A DNA stretch of 6,794 bases from an uncultured Cellvibrio sp. (lineage in GTDB: Bacteria > Pseudomonadota > Gammaproteobacteria > Pseudomonadales > Cellvibrionaceae): contig CAMLRI010000119.1 of NCBI GenBank assembly GCA_946482385.1, forward strand, positions 1 through 6,794, written 5' to 3'. Made by a program: the position numbers and the translations under genes. Positions within the stretch are counted from its first letter, which is position 1. Each line of letters starts with the position of its first letter. This document shows, in pieces, positions 1-5,865 of this stretch. The notes below the pieces were generated by a model. It was given only the letters and a program-made list of their open reading frames with translations. It ran no database searches and was not told the DNA's origin.

Positions 1-495
1 CATGCCGTCCGGGTGGGTCATGGCATCGGGTTCTTTGCAGAGTTCGAGCAGGGTGCGGGCTACGCGGCCGGTCACATCGAGGAATGCCAGGTCGCCCACT
101 TTGCGGGTGGTGGCGCGCAGGCGGCGGGCCATTTGGCTGCCCAGGGCAAACAGGAATTCCGGGTGGGCTTCAGAAATTTCCTGGAATTTGGCGTAGCTGA
201 TTTCCGCCACTTCGCATTCGGATTTGGCGCGCACCCAGGCGCTGCGTGAATCCTTGTCGTCGAACAACCCCATTTCGCCAAAAAAGTCGCCGTCGTTGAG
301 GTAAGCCACAATCATTTCATGGCCATCGTCATCTTCGATCAGTACGGTGACTGAGCCTTTGACTATGTAGTAGAGCGAGTCGCTTTTGTCGCCGGCGTAA
401 ATAATGGTGCTTTTCGCGGGATAGCGGCGGCGGTGGCAGTGCACCAGAAAATCATCCACATTCTTAATGTGCGGTGTAAGAGAGACAGCGACCAA
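1..495 (-). CDS. vfr: Vfr/CRP-type cAMP receptor transcription factor, C-terminus cut by window edge
   Basis: Global transcription regulator of the CRP/FNR family that binds cAMP and then DNA; in Pseudomonas its homologue Vfr controls virulence and secretion genes. My translation of the minus strand gives 165 residues. Residues about 18-115 form the cyclic-nucleotide-binding beta roll: [15 protein letters not shown] near the start, then the phosphate-binding cassette FFGEMGLF (E74) and RSAW (R84, S85). The dimerization helix carries [17 protein letters not shown] (T129, T130), the region that contacts cAMP in CRP. These segments are nearly identical to Vfr as I remember it. The chosen start is TTG at 495-493: it aligns with the Vfr N-terminus (M-V-A-I), has AGGAG 8 bases upstream, and no in-frame ATG lies between it and the upstream stop. 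The loop after GLF is about three residues shorter than in P. aeruginosa Vfr. The helix-turn-helix (about 50 residues) lies outside the window, so DNA-binding specificity cannot be read. It is divergent from the OsmC gene, the same arrangement as crp/yhfA in E. coli. Confidence 0.95.
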   Translation of the reverse strand, partial: MVAVSLTPHIKNVDDFLVHCHRRRYPAKSTIIYAGDKSDSLYYIVKGSVTVLIEDDDGHEMIVAYLNDGDFFGEMGLFDDKDSRSAWVRAKSECEVAEISYAKFQEISEAHPEFLFALGSQMARRLRATTRKVGDLAFLDVTGRVARTLLELCKEPDAMTHPDGM

Positions 496-554
496 AGTGT
501 GGGCTCCTAAATCCTGGAAGGGTTTTATATGACGAATTGCAATATAAAATTATT

Positions 555-621
555 ATGACTGCATGGTTTTCTAGCTGCCAGCGAGTCCAGGGAACAAGCT
601 TGAGAAATGTGATGCAGTTAT
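555..621. repeat. Short inverted repeat in the vfr/OsmC divergent region
   Basis: ATGACTGCAT at 555-564 and ATGCAGTTAT at 612-621 are inverted copies matching at 9 of 10 positions, separated by 47 bases. The right copy overlaps the end of the TGTGA half-site at 608-612. It could be a pair of operator half-sites or chance; nothing else in the sequence decides. Confidence 0.3.
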
Positions 622-748
622 AAGCCTAGTTGCTTGAATTGTCTACCAAAAATCTTGGGATGGTTCCGCTGTGTTGATTTATGTGACATTTTTGGATTGC
701 CTTATCCTTATGCTAACCTAGCGCCCTTTTGCGATGCCCTAGAGCTAT

Positions 749-752
749 GAGG
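749..752 (+). promoter_or_regulatory. Ribosome binding site deciding the OsmC start
   Basis: GAGG lies 6 bases before ATG 759. It favours this ATG over the upstream in-frame TTG at 729 and ATG at 747, which have no comparable purine-rich site and would add residues unlike the family N-terminus. Confidence 0.6.
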
Positions 753-758
753 TTGGAT

Positions 759-1178
759 ATGCAAGCAGTGGTTAAGTGGGTGGATGGCGCCCAGTTTTTG
801 GGTGAGTCAGGCAGTGGCCATGCGGTGTTGATGGATGGCCCGGCGGATCATGGCGGCCGCAATACCGGGGTGCGCCCTATGGAGATGTTGCTGCTGGGTT
901 TGGGCGGCTGCTCTTCATTTGATGTGATGAGTATCCTCACCAAGGCGCGCCAGCAGGTGACGGATTGCCGTTGCGAGCTGGATGCCGAGCGCGCCGAGGG
1001 TGTGCCTTCGCCCTTCACCAAAATTCATATGAAATTTATCGTTACCGGCAAGGATGTGAAGGAGGCCCAGGTGAAGCGCGCAGTGGAGCTGTCGGCCACC
1101 AAGTATTGCTCGGCGTCCATTATGCTGGAGGCGGGCGGTGTGGAAATCACCCATTCTTACGAGATTCGCGAGGCTTGA
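759..1178 (+). CDS. yhfA: OsmC family protein, YhfA type (putative thiol-dependent peroxidase)
   Basis: OsmC/Ohr-fold protein of 139 residues, cytoplasmic. The family reduces organic hydroperoxides through a pair of cysteines, but the YhfA branch has no well-established substrate, so the enzymatic role is inference. The sequence aligns well along its whole length with E. coli YhfA (134 residues) as I recall it: MQAVVKWV at the start, FLGESGSGH, PMEMLLLGLGGCSSFDV with C51, FIVTGKDVKEAQVKRAVELSATKYCSASIML with C117, and ITHSYEI at the end. C51 and C117 sit at the two positions of the conserved OsmC cysteines. The start at 759 begins with MQA as in E. coli and has GAGG 6 bases upstream. The gene is divergent from vfr, mirroring crp/yhfA in enterobacteria, which suggests a shared control region. 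A weak hairpin follows the stop codon. It converges on coq7. Confidence 0.9.
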   Translation: MQAVVKWVDGAQFLGESGSGHAVLMDGPADHGGRNTGVRPMEMLLLGLGGCSSFDVMSILTKARQQVTDCRCELDAERAEGVPSPFTKIHMKFIVTGKDVKEAQVKRAVELSATKYCSASIMLEAGGVEITHSYEIREA

Positions 1179-1181
1179 TTG

Positions 1182-1203
1182 AGCGCCCTTAGAAAACGGC
1201 GCT
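1182..1203 (+). terminator. Weak terminator-like hairpin after the OsmC gene
   Basis: AGCGCC (1182-1187) pairs perfectly with GGCGCT (1198-1203) around a 10-base loop, starting 3 bases after the OsmC stop codon. The downstream sequence ATGGATTTT has only a short, offset T run, so termination may be inefficient or may rely on the larger inverted repeat that follows. Confidence 0.4.
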
Positions 1204-1228
1204 ATGGATTTTGCACTGGCACTATCGA

Positions 1229-1334
1229 GTTTGGTGTCGGGGAGTGTGTTTCGAAACCCTTGAGTCATGGATGACGAAAGGGAGCTACAGGGATGTATTT
1301 ATGCGTTTTCGAAACACACTCCCCGATGCCAAAC
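1229..1334. repeat. 106-bp intergenic element with 28-bp inverted repeat ends (REP/MITE-like)
   Basis: The left arm at 1229-1256 and the right arm at 1307-1334 are inverted copies that match at 26 of 28 positions; the two mismatches are adjacent (1235-1236 against 1327-1328). Each arm ends inward with the palindrome TTTCGAAA and contains the run TCGGGGAGTGTG. The 50-base centre holds a second small palindrome, GTCATGGATGAC (1264-1275). A 9-base word GCTACAGGG occurs in the centre (1284-1292) and again just outside the right arm (1337-1345). There is no transposase and no credible open reading frame, so this is a non-coding element. It lies between the convergent OsmC gene and coq7, where it could act as a bidirectional terminator. 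I recall similar CATGGATG...CAGGGATGTATTTA words recurring between genes in marine gammaproteobacteria, but cannot verify that here. Confidence 0.75.
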
Positions 1335-1384
1335 CTGCTACAGGGTGGCGTTTGTTAAACAGCCGCCACTTGGTTTGTGTGGTT

Positions 1385-2035
1385 TTAAATGTGATAGCTG
1401 GTTTTGGTCATTGCCTTGGACACCAGCGTCATTAATCCCTTCACCGACGTGGGAAAATCATAACCCCCGGCGGCCAGCGCCATATCGGCATGGCGCGCTT
1501 CATCCTCCAACATTTGCTCTACCACGGCGCGGCTGCGTTGGTCGGCATCCGGCAGCAATTGCAGATGGCTATGCAGGTGCTTGCACACCTGATCTTCAGT
1601 GGCTGCCACAAACCCCAGGCTCACCTTATCGCTCACCAGGCCGGCACCGGCGCCTATGGCAAACGACAAGCCGTACCACAGCGGGTTGAGGTAGCTGGTA
1701 TGGCTGCCCAGGGCGTCGATCCGCTCCTGGCACCACACCAAATGGTCGATTTCTTCGGCGGCGGCTTGTTCCATCTCGGCGCGCACTTGCGGCAGCTTGG
1801 CGGTGAGCGCCTGGCCCTGGTAGAGCGCCTGGGCGCAAACTTCGCCGGTGTGGTTAACGCGCATTAAGGCTGCCGCCTGTTTGCGCTCGGCGTCGCTCAG
1901 CTCCGCCTCATTGAGTGGGCGGGCAGGGGAGGGGCGCTCGCAGCTCATATCGCTGCCGGCGGCCAGGGTGCGCAGGGCGCGGTCGGCGTTCACAATCAGG
2001 TTATCGATCAGGCTTAAATGGCGTTGCGATGGCAT
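1385..2035 (-). CDS. coq7: 2-nonaprenyl-3-methyl-6-methoxy-1,4-benzoquinol hydroxylase (demethoxyubiquinone hydroxylase)
   Basis: Coq7 is a non-haem di-iron monooxygenase that hydroxylates demethoxyubiquinol, the penultimate step of ubiquinone synthesis; it replaces the flavoprotein UbiF in many bacteria. The 216-residue product has the usual length (about 215 in Pseudomonas). Iron ligands are visible in order: E65 in [16 protein letters not shown]95 and H98 in [11 protein letters not shown]147 in [10 protein letters not shown], and E179 and H182 in [28 protein letters not shown] (about 121-142) is the hydrophobic stretch thought to contact the membrane, and the end MTKTSYHI resembles Pseudomonas MTKSTYRI. 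The ATG at 2035 has GGAGG 8 bases upstream. The gene points left, converging on the OsmC gene, and is divergent from the AAA ATPase gene. Family and all ligands are present, so function is confident; the exact quinone tail length cannot be read. Confidence 0.95.
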   Translation of the reverse strand: MPSQRHLSLIDNLIVNADRALRTLAAGSDMSCERPSPARPLNEAELSDAERKQAAALMRVNHTGEVCAQALYQGQALTAKLPQVRAEMEQAAAEEIDHLVWCQERIDALGSHTSYLNPLWYGLSFAIGAGAGLVSDKVSLGFVAATEDQVCKHLHSHLQLLPDADQRSRAVVEQMLEDEARHADMALAAGGYDFPTSVKGLMTLVSKAMTKTSYHI

Positions 2036-2182
2036 GGTGGGTTCCTCCGGGGCAGCTATTTAACCAGAATTTGCCGGGCCGGGCATGCGCCAAATCAAAA
2101 GCGTTACAGCAGCCAAAAACATTGCAAGCTGCAACCTGGCGCTGCATGCTTGCGCCTTTCCCCTCGGGCCAAGGAGACCAGT
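2036..2182. promoter_or_regulatory. Divergent intergenic region between coq7 and the AAA ATPase gene
   Basis: These 147 bases separate two divergent starts and should hold both promoters. The coq7 ribosome binding site (GGAGG on the minus strand, 2044-2048) and that of the AAA ATPase gene (AAGGAGA, 2171-2177) are clear. No confident -35/-10 pair was found on either strand. Confidence 0.45.
2124..2153 (+). repeat. Inverted repeat (hairpin) in the leader of the AAA ATPase gene
   Basis: GCAAGCTGCA (2124-2133) and TGCATGCTTGC (2143-2153) are inverted copies differing by one extra base, so a 10-bp stem with a single bulge and a 9-base loop can form. It ends about 18 bases before the ribosome binding site. 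There is no T run, so it is not an intrinsic terminator; an operator or leader structure is possible. Confidence 0.45.
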
Positions 2183-3664
2183 GTGCAAGACGTCAACGAG
2201 ATTAAGCTCCTGCTGGATGCGCGTATCCCTTTGTTGGTGATAGAAACCTACGAGGAAAAAAAAGCGCTGGATGTGTTATTGAAAGTGGCTAACAAGCAGG
2301 GCAAGGACCTGCACCGCTGGTCGCTCACCGATGGTTTAACGCGTATGAGCTTTGGTCCCCAGCTGGTGCCCAAGGGCAGCGAGCTGAATGATGCCGAAGA
2401 AATGCTGCGCCATATCAAGCAACAGCATCAACCGGGCATTTATGCCCTCTGCGACCTGCACCCATTCCTCAGCGACCAGCCCCAGGTGGTGCGCCTGCTA
2501 AAAGATATAGCCCTCAACCATTTTGCCGTACCTCATACACTGGTATTACTTAGCCACCAGCTGCGCTTGCCCGCAGAATTGGCGCGCTATTCCGCCAGCT
2601 ACACCTTGTCGCTACCCGACGATGACAAAATTATGGAAATTGTGCGCGATGAGGCCAAAGATTGGTCTGACCGCCATGCCGGTGCGCGGGTGAAAACCGA
2701 CAACCTCACCCTGAAAAAACTGGTCAACAACCTCCAGGGCATGAACGCCAGCGATATACGTCGCCTGGTGCGCGGCGCTATCTGGAACGATGGCGCCCTC
2801 ACCGAGGAAGATTTGCCGCGCATCAACAAAGCCAAATTTGCCCTGCTGGATATGGAAGGGGTGATCAGCTTTGAACAGCAGACGGAAAACTTCTCCAATG
2901 TCGGTGGCTTAAGCAATCTCAAGCGCTGGCTGCTCACCCGCCGCGACGCCTTTAACAGCGAGGATGCCAAGCTGGATCGCCCCAAAGGCATATTGTTATT
3001 AGGTGTACAGGGCGGCGGCAAAAGCCTGGCGGCCAAGGCGGTGGCAGGTATGTGGGGGCTGCCACTGATGCGCATGGATGTGGGGGCGCTCTACAACAAA
3101 TACCATGGCGAAACCGAACGCAACCTGCGCGAGGCGCTCAAGCTGGCCGATGCCATGTCGCCCTGTGTGCTCTGGTTGGATGAAATTGAAAAAGGCATGG
3201 CGCAGGACGGCAACGACAATGGTGTATCCCAGCGGCTGCTGGGCAGCCTGCTCACCTGGATGGCCGAGCGCAGCACCCGGGTGTTTATTGTGGCCACCAG
3301 CAACGACATCAGCCGTCTGCCACCGGAGTTGATCCGCAAGGGGCGTCTGGATGAAATCTTCTTTGTCGATTTGCCCGATGAAGCAGTGCGGCGCGATATT
3401 TTTGCCATCCACCTCGGCAAGCGCCAGTGCCTGCCCGAGAGCTTTGACCTGGCACAGCTGGCGGCCGCCAGCCAGGGTTTTTCCGGTTCGGAAATCGAGC
3501 AGGCGATAGTGGCGGCGCTCTACACCGCTGCCTCTGAAGCCAAGCCTTTGGATACCGCACTGCTGCTGAAGGAATTGGCCGCTACCAGCCCTCTGTCGAT
3601 TGTGATGGCGGAGCAGATCAACCAGTTGCGCCGCTGGGCGGCCGACCGCACAGTTCCCGCCTGA
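2183..3664 (+). CDS. Ycf46-like AAA ATPase
   Basis: An AAA-family ATPase of 493 residues, cytoplasmic, resembling the Ycf46 family of cyanobacteria, chloroplasts and many proteobacteria. Residues 1 to about 230 form the family's N-terminal region (DARIPLLVIETYEEKKALDVL near the start), which has no canonical Walker A. The AAA module starts near FSNVGGL (237-243): Walker A GVQGGGKS at 274-281 (K280), Walker B CVLWLDEIE with D333 and E334, sensor-1 ATSND with N374, and the second region of homology LPPELIRKGRLDEIFF with R388 as a likely arginine finger. A small helical lid follows to the C-terminus (GFSGSEIEQAIVAALY). All catalytic residues are intact, so it should hydrolyse ATP. The GTG start at 2183 has AAGGAGA 6 bases before it and gives the N-terminus VQDVNEIKLLLDA; the longer frame back to 2018 runs into coq7 and lacks family character. 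The substrate is unknown. The stop lies 13 bases before ampD, indicating a shared transcript. Confidence 0.88.
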   Translation: MQDVNEIKLLLDARIPLLVIETYEEKKALDVLLKVANKQGKDLHRWSLTDGLTRMSFGPQLVPKGSELNDAEEMLRHIKQQHQPGIYALCDLHPFLSDQPQVVRLLKDIALNHFAVPHTLVLLSHQLRLPAELARYSASYTLSLPDDDKIMEIVRDEAKDWSDRHAGARVKTDNLTLKKLVNNLQGMNASDIRRLVRGAIWNDGALTEEDLPRINKAKFALLDMEGVISFEQQTENFSNVGGLSNLKRWLLTRRDAFNSEDAKLDRPKGILLLGVQGGGKSLAAKAVAGMWGLPLMRMDVGALYNKYHGETERNLREALKLADAMSPCVLWLDEIEKGMAQDGNDNGVSQRLLGSLLTWMAERSTRVFIVATSNDISRLPPELIRKGRLDEIFFVDLPDEAVRRDIFAIHLGKRQCLPESFDLAQLAAASQGFSGSEIEQAIVAALYTAASEAKPLDTALLLKELAATSPLSIVMAEQINQLRRWAADRTVPA

Positions 3665-3677
3665 TGCGAGCGCCACA

Positions 3678-4235
3678 ATGAACGATATGAGTATCCAACA
3701 GGGCTGGCTATCTGCCGCTGTGCGCTGCCCCTCACCCAATTACAACCAGCGCCCGCCGGGCACAGAGGTGAGCCTGCTGGTTATCCACAACATCAGCCTG
3801 CCGCCGGGGCAGTTTGGCGGCGGCCATGTGCAGGCGTTTTTCCAAAACCGCCTGGATGCCGGCCTTCACCCTTATTTCGCCAGCATTGCCAATTTGCAGG
3901 TGTCGGCGCATTTATTGATTGAGCGCGATGGCAGTATTACCCAGTTTGTCAGCTTTGATGAGCGCGCCTGGCACGCGGGCGCCTCCAGTTTTGAGGGGGT
4001 CGCCAACTGCAATGACTACAGCATAGGTATAGAGCTGGAAGGCACAGATGATGTGGCCTACACAGACGCGCAATACCATAGCTTGGAAAAAGTCACTCGC
4101 CAGTTGCTGGCAACTTACCCTAAACTTAGCCCTGCGCGTATCACTGGCCATGAGCAGATAGCGCCGGGACGCAAGACAGACCCAGGCCCGGCCTTCGACT
4201 GGCCGCGTTTTTTTGCCTCCATTTTGCCTCTATAA
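3678..4235 (+). CDS. ampD: 1,6-anhydro-N-acetylmuramyl-L-alanine amidase AmpD
   Basis: Cytoplasmic zinc amidase that cuts the stem peptide from 1,6-anhydro-MurNAc-peptides during peptidoglycan recycling; its loss raises muropeptide levels and derepresses AmpR-controlled beta-lactamases where these exist. The product has 185 residues, the normal size, and no signal peptide, unlike the periplasmic AmiD-type paralogues. Zinc ligands are H37 (LLVIHNIS), H158 and D168 (GHEQIAPGRKTDPGP); E119 in IGIELEG and K166 match the catalytic E116 and K162 of Citrobacter AmpD. HPYFASI and VSAHLLIERDG are further family signatures. Two starts are possible, ATG 3678 and ATG 3687. Neither has a strong ribosome binding site, so translation may be coupled to the preceding ATPase gene, whose stop is 13 bases upstream. 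The ampE start follows 16 bases after the stop. Confidence 0.95.
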   Translation: MNDMSIQQGWLSAAVRCPSPNYNQRPPGTEVSLLVIHNISLPPGQFGGGHVQAFFQNRLDAGLHPYFASIANLQVSAHLLIERDGSITQFVSFDERAWHAGASSFEGVANCNDYSIGIELEGTDDVAYTDAQYHSLEKVTRQLLATYPKLSPARITGHEQIAPGRKTDPGPAFDWPRFFASILPL

Positions 4236-4251
4236 AAGTGACTGGATTCCT

Positions 4252-5241
4252 ATGATTTTTCTCAGCTTGGTTGTGGTGTTCGCCATTCTTTATTGGTTGG
4301 GTAGTGCCAGTGTGATCCAGCAGGACGGCTGGTTTCGCCTGTTGGTTGGCCGCCTGCAAAAAATTCCCGGCTTGGCCGCTGTGCCCGCCCTGGTGCTGGC
4401 CCTGGCGCTGTTGATTCCCCTGGCGCTATTGCTGCTGTTGTTTGTGTTGCTCTACCTCAACCTGGGGCAAACGGCGCTGATCCTGTTGTATGTGCCGGTG
4501 CTGCTGTACAGCCTGGGGCGCGGCAACCTGGTGGAAGATGTCAAAGCCTATATTGAGCTGGTCAACAAGGGCGATAACGTCGCCGCCAGCCTCTGGTTGG
4601 AAAACCTGCGCGGCAACAAAAAAGCCGAAGGCCGCGATCAGGATGCCGATGCGGAAGTGGATGACTGGCGCTCACTGCACACCCAAACCCTGAAAGCCAT
4701 TGCCTACCGCGGTTTTGAGCGCACCTTCGCCGTGCTTTTCTGGTTTGTGATCATCGGCCCCTTTGGTGCCCTGCTGTATCGCCTGAGCGTGCTTTACCGC
4801 GAGCTGGCAGACGAGGGCAGCGACTACGCCCGCCTGGCGACCAAATGGTTGTGGTTATTGGAAATGCCAGCGGTGCGCCTGATGGGTGTTACCTGGGCTT
4901 TTGTCGGCAACTTTGAAACCAGCCCGCTGCGCAAAAATTTGTTGGATATCGAAAGTTCATCGGCCGCCGTGCTCAATGAATGCCTGCGCGGTGCCCTGGG
5001 GGCACCCACCCTGCAAAGCAAAGCGGAGCTTGCTGAAATGAGCGCTGAGCAGCAGGCCGAAGCCCGCGAAGAATTGGAAGAGGAGGCGCAGGATATTATC
5101 GAAGACCTGACCGGCGATGTGATTACCACCCACAACGAGCCGGCCTATTCGTTTGCGCTGATCAAATCCAGCCAGCCGCTGTACCAGCGCGCGCTGTTGT
5201 TCTGGGTGTGCGCCATCGCCTTTGCCACCCTGTTTGTATAA
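4252..5241 (+). CDS. ampE: AmpE-type integral membrane protein
   Basis: Inner-membrane protein encoded after ampD in many proteobacteria; it belongs to the same broad family as CobD-like membrane proteins, and its biochemical role is not settled. The 329-residue product has hydrophobic segments at about 1-17, 43-69, 73-88, 158-182 and 311-329. The region WFVIIGPFGALLYRLSVLYREL followed by PAVRLMGVTWAFVGNF (206-221) aligns in order and character with E. coli AmpE (FWLIVGGTWGPV..., PVRLAGVVYALIGH). It is about 45 residues longer than E. coli AmpE (284). Much of the extra length is a charged hydrophilic stretch at about 255-290, with the acidic run EELEEEAQDIIED (273-285). Start choice: ATG 4252 gives a hydrophobic N-terminus; the upstream TTG at 4213 overlaps ampD and adds unrelated residues. 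The ribosome binding site is weak, suggesting coupling to ampD 16 bases upstream. Confidence 0.88.
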   Translation: MIFLSLVVVFAILYWLGSASVIQQDGWFRLLVGRLQKIPGLAAVPALVLALALLIPLALLLLLFVLLYLNLGQTALILLYVPVLLYSLGRGNLVEDVKAYIELVNKGDNVAASLWLENLRGNKKAEGRDQDADAEVDDWRSLHTQTLKAIAYRGFERTFAVLFWFVIIGPFGALLYRLSVLYRELADEGSDYARLATKWLWLLEMPAVRLMGVTWAFVGNFETSPLRKNLLDIESSSAAVLNECLRGALGAPTLQSKAELAEMSAEQQAEAREELEEEAQDIIEDLTGDVITTHNEPAYSFALIKSSQPLYQRALLFWVCAIAFATLFV

Positions 5242-5278
5242 ACCTGTACCTATAGTTTGAAAAAGTTCGAGGATAGTT

Positions 5279-5761
5279 ATGCCGTCTTTTGACGTGGTTT
5301 CCGAAGTTGATAAACACGACCTCACCAACGCCGTGGATCAGGCCCAGCGCCTGATTAGCAACCGTTTCGATTTTAAAGGTGTGGATGCCAAGTTCGAGCG
5401 CAAGGAGTATGAAATTACCCTTACCGCCGATGCCGATATGCAGCTCGACCAAATGCTGGATGTATTGCGCCCGGCCATGGCGAAAAACGGTATTGATGTG
5501 AGCTGCCTGGAAATTGGCCAGATCAAAAGTGCCGGCAAACAAGTGAAGCGCGATGTGAAAGTGCGCACAGGTATTGATAAGGACTTGGCCAAAAAAATTG
5601 TCGCCCTGGTGAAAGACAAAAAGCTCAAGGTGCAGGCCAGTATCCAGGGTGAGCAGGTGCGGGTTACCGGCAAAAAGCGCGACGATTTGCAAGAGTGCAT
5701 CGCCGCCCTGCGCGCCGCCGAGCTGGGCATGCCCATGCAGTTCGAGAACTTCCGCGATTGA
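5279..5761 (+). CDS. yajQ: YajQ family nucleotide-binding protein
   Basis: Small cytoplasmic protein of two ferredoxin-like domains. E. coli YajQ binds nucleotides/RNA in vitro, and homologues in Xanthomonas and Pseudomonas have been reported to bind cyclic di-GMP and act as effectors; which applies here is unknown. The 160 residues compare with 163 in E. coli, starting with the hallmark [11 protein letters not shown] and ending with PMQFENFRD. Other signatures are [11 protein letters not shown] (27-37), [34 protein letters not shown] near the C-terminus (given as the family's longest conserved stretch, about residues 105-138). GAGG lies 6 bases before the ATG, a good ribosome binding site, unlike ampD and ampE. 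The 37-base gap after ampE contains TATAGT (5251-5256), but no good -35, so it is probably co-transcribed with ampDE. A strong terminator follows. Confidence 0.95.
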   Translation: MPSFDVVSEVDKHDLTNAVDQAQRLISNRFDFKGVDAKFERKEYEITLTADADMQLDQMLDVLRPAMAKNGIDVSCLEIGQIKSAGKQVKRDVKVRTGIDKDLAKKIVALVKDKKLKVQASIQGEQVRVTGKKRDDLQECIAALRAAELGMPMQFENFRD

Positions 5762-5767
5762 TGCGTT

Positions 5768-5801
5768 AACAGGGGTGGCTTAGCCGCCCCTTGTTATTTT
5801 T
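5768..5801 (+). terminator. Intrinsic terminator after yajQ
   Basis: GGGGTGGC (5772-5779) pairs with GCCGCCCC (5783-5790) over 8 bp with one G-T wobble and a TTA loop. The stem extends through AACA (5768-5771) against TTGTT (5791-5795) with one bulge. A run of five T (5797-5801) follows. It ends the ampD-ampE-yajQ transcript and separates it from ampG. Confidence 0.85.
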
Positions 5802-5813
5802 CCCTCTGTTTTT

Positions 5814-5841
5814 TTGATTCTGTTGTCGCCCTGCCTATTTT
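5814..5841 (+). promoter_or_regulatory. Possible sigma-70 promoter for ampG
   Basis: TTGATT (5814-5819) and TATTTT (5836-5841) are separated by 16 bases, each matching 4 of 6 consensus bases. It lies just after the yajQ terminator and 24 bases before the ampG start, the right place for an independent promoter. The match is modest. Confidence 0.35.
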
Positions 5842-5865
5842 GGCTTGCCCATTGTTGACCTGCTT

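Larger units (their letters stand above)
496..758. promoter_or_regulatory. Divergent intergenic region between vfr and the OsmC gene
   Basis: This stretch is clearly richer in A and T than the flanking genes and must hold the promoters of both divergent genes. On the minus strand, -10-like hexamers TATAAA (529-524) and TATATT (546-541) precede vfr, but neither has a convincing -35, which would fit an activator-dependent promoter. On the plus strand, GTGACA (683-688) resembles a -35, but the nearest -10-like words (TATCCT, TATGCT) are at poor spacing. Two CRP half-sites TGTGA occur at 608-612 (within AAATGTGA) and 682-686; neither has a good TCACA partner 6 bases away. I see no gene here. Confidence 0.5.

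Noticed and set aside
682..697. Full CRP palindrome at TGTGA 682-686
   Set aside because: The expected TCACA half 6 bases downstream reads TGGAT, so only a half-site is present.
1211..1435. Short open frames crossing the inverted-repeat element
   Set aside because: The region is dominated by DNA symmetry, the frames have no ribosome binding site and one runs on into antisense coq7.
1490..1867. Plus-strand open frame of 125 residues opposite coq7
   Set aside because: Antisense to an intact coq7 with all di-iron ligands; no family resemblance.
2018..2182. Upstream extension of the AAA ATPase gene
   Set aside because: It overlaps the coq7 start and gives an arginine-rich sequence unlike the family; GTG 2183 with AAGGAGA fits better.
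2999..3739. Long minus-strand open frame of 246 residues opposite the AAA ATPase gene
   Set aside because: It lies antisense to a gene with clear family motifs, has no domain I recognise and a histidine/glutamine-rich composition typical of antisense shadows.
4213..4251. Upstream TTG start for ampE overlapping ampD
   Set aside because: No ribosome binding site, and the added residues precede a hydrophobic N-terminus that starts naturally at ATG 4252.
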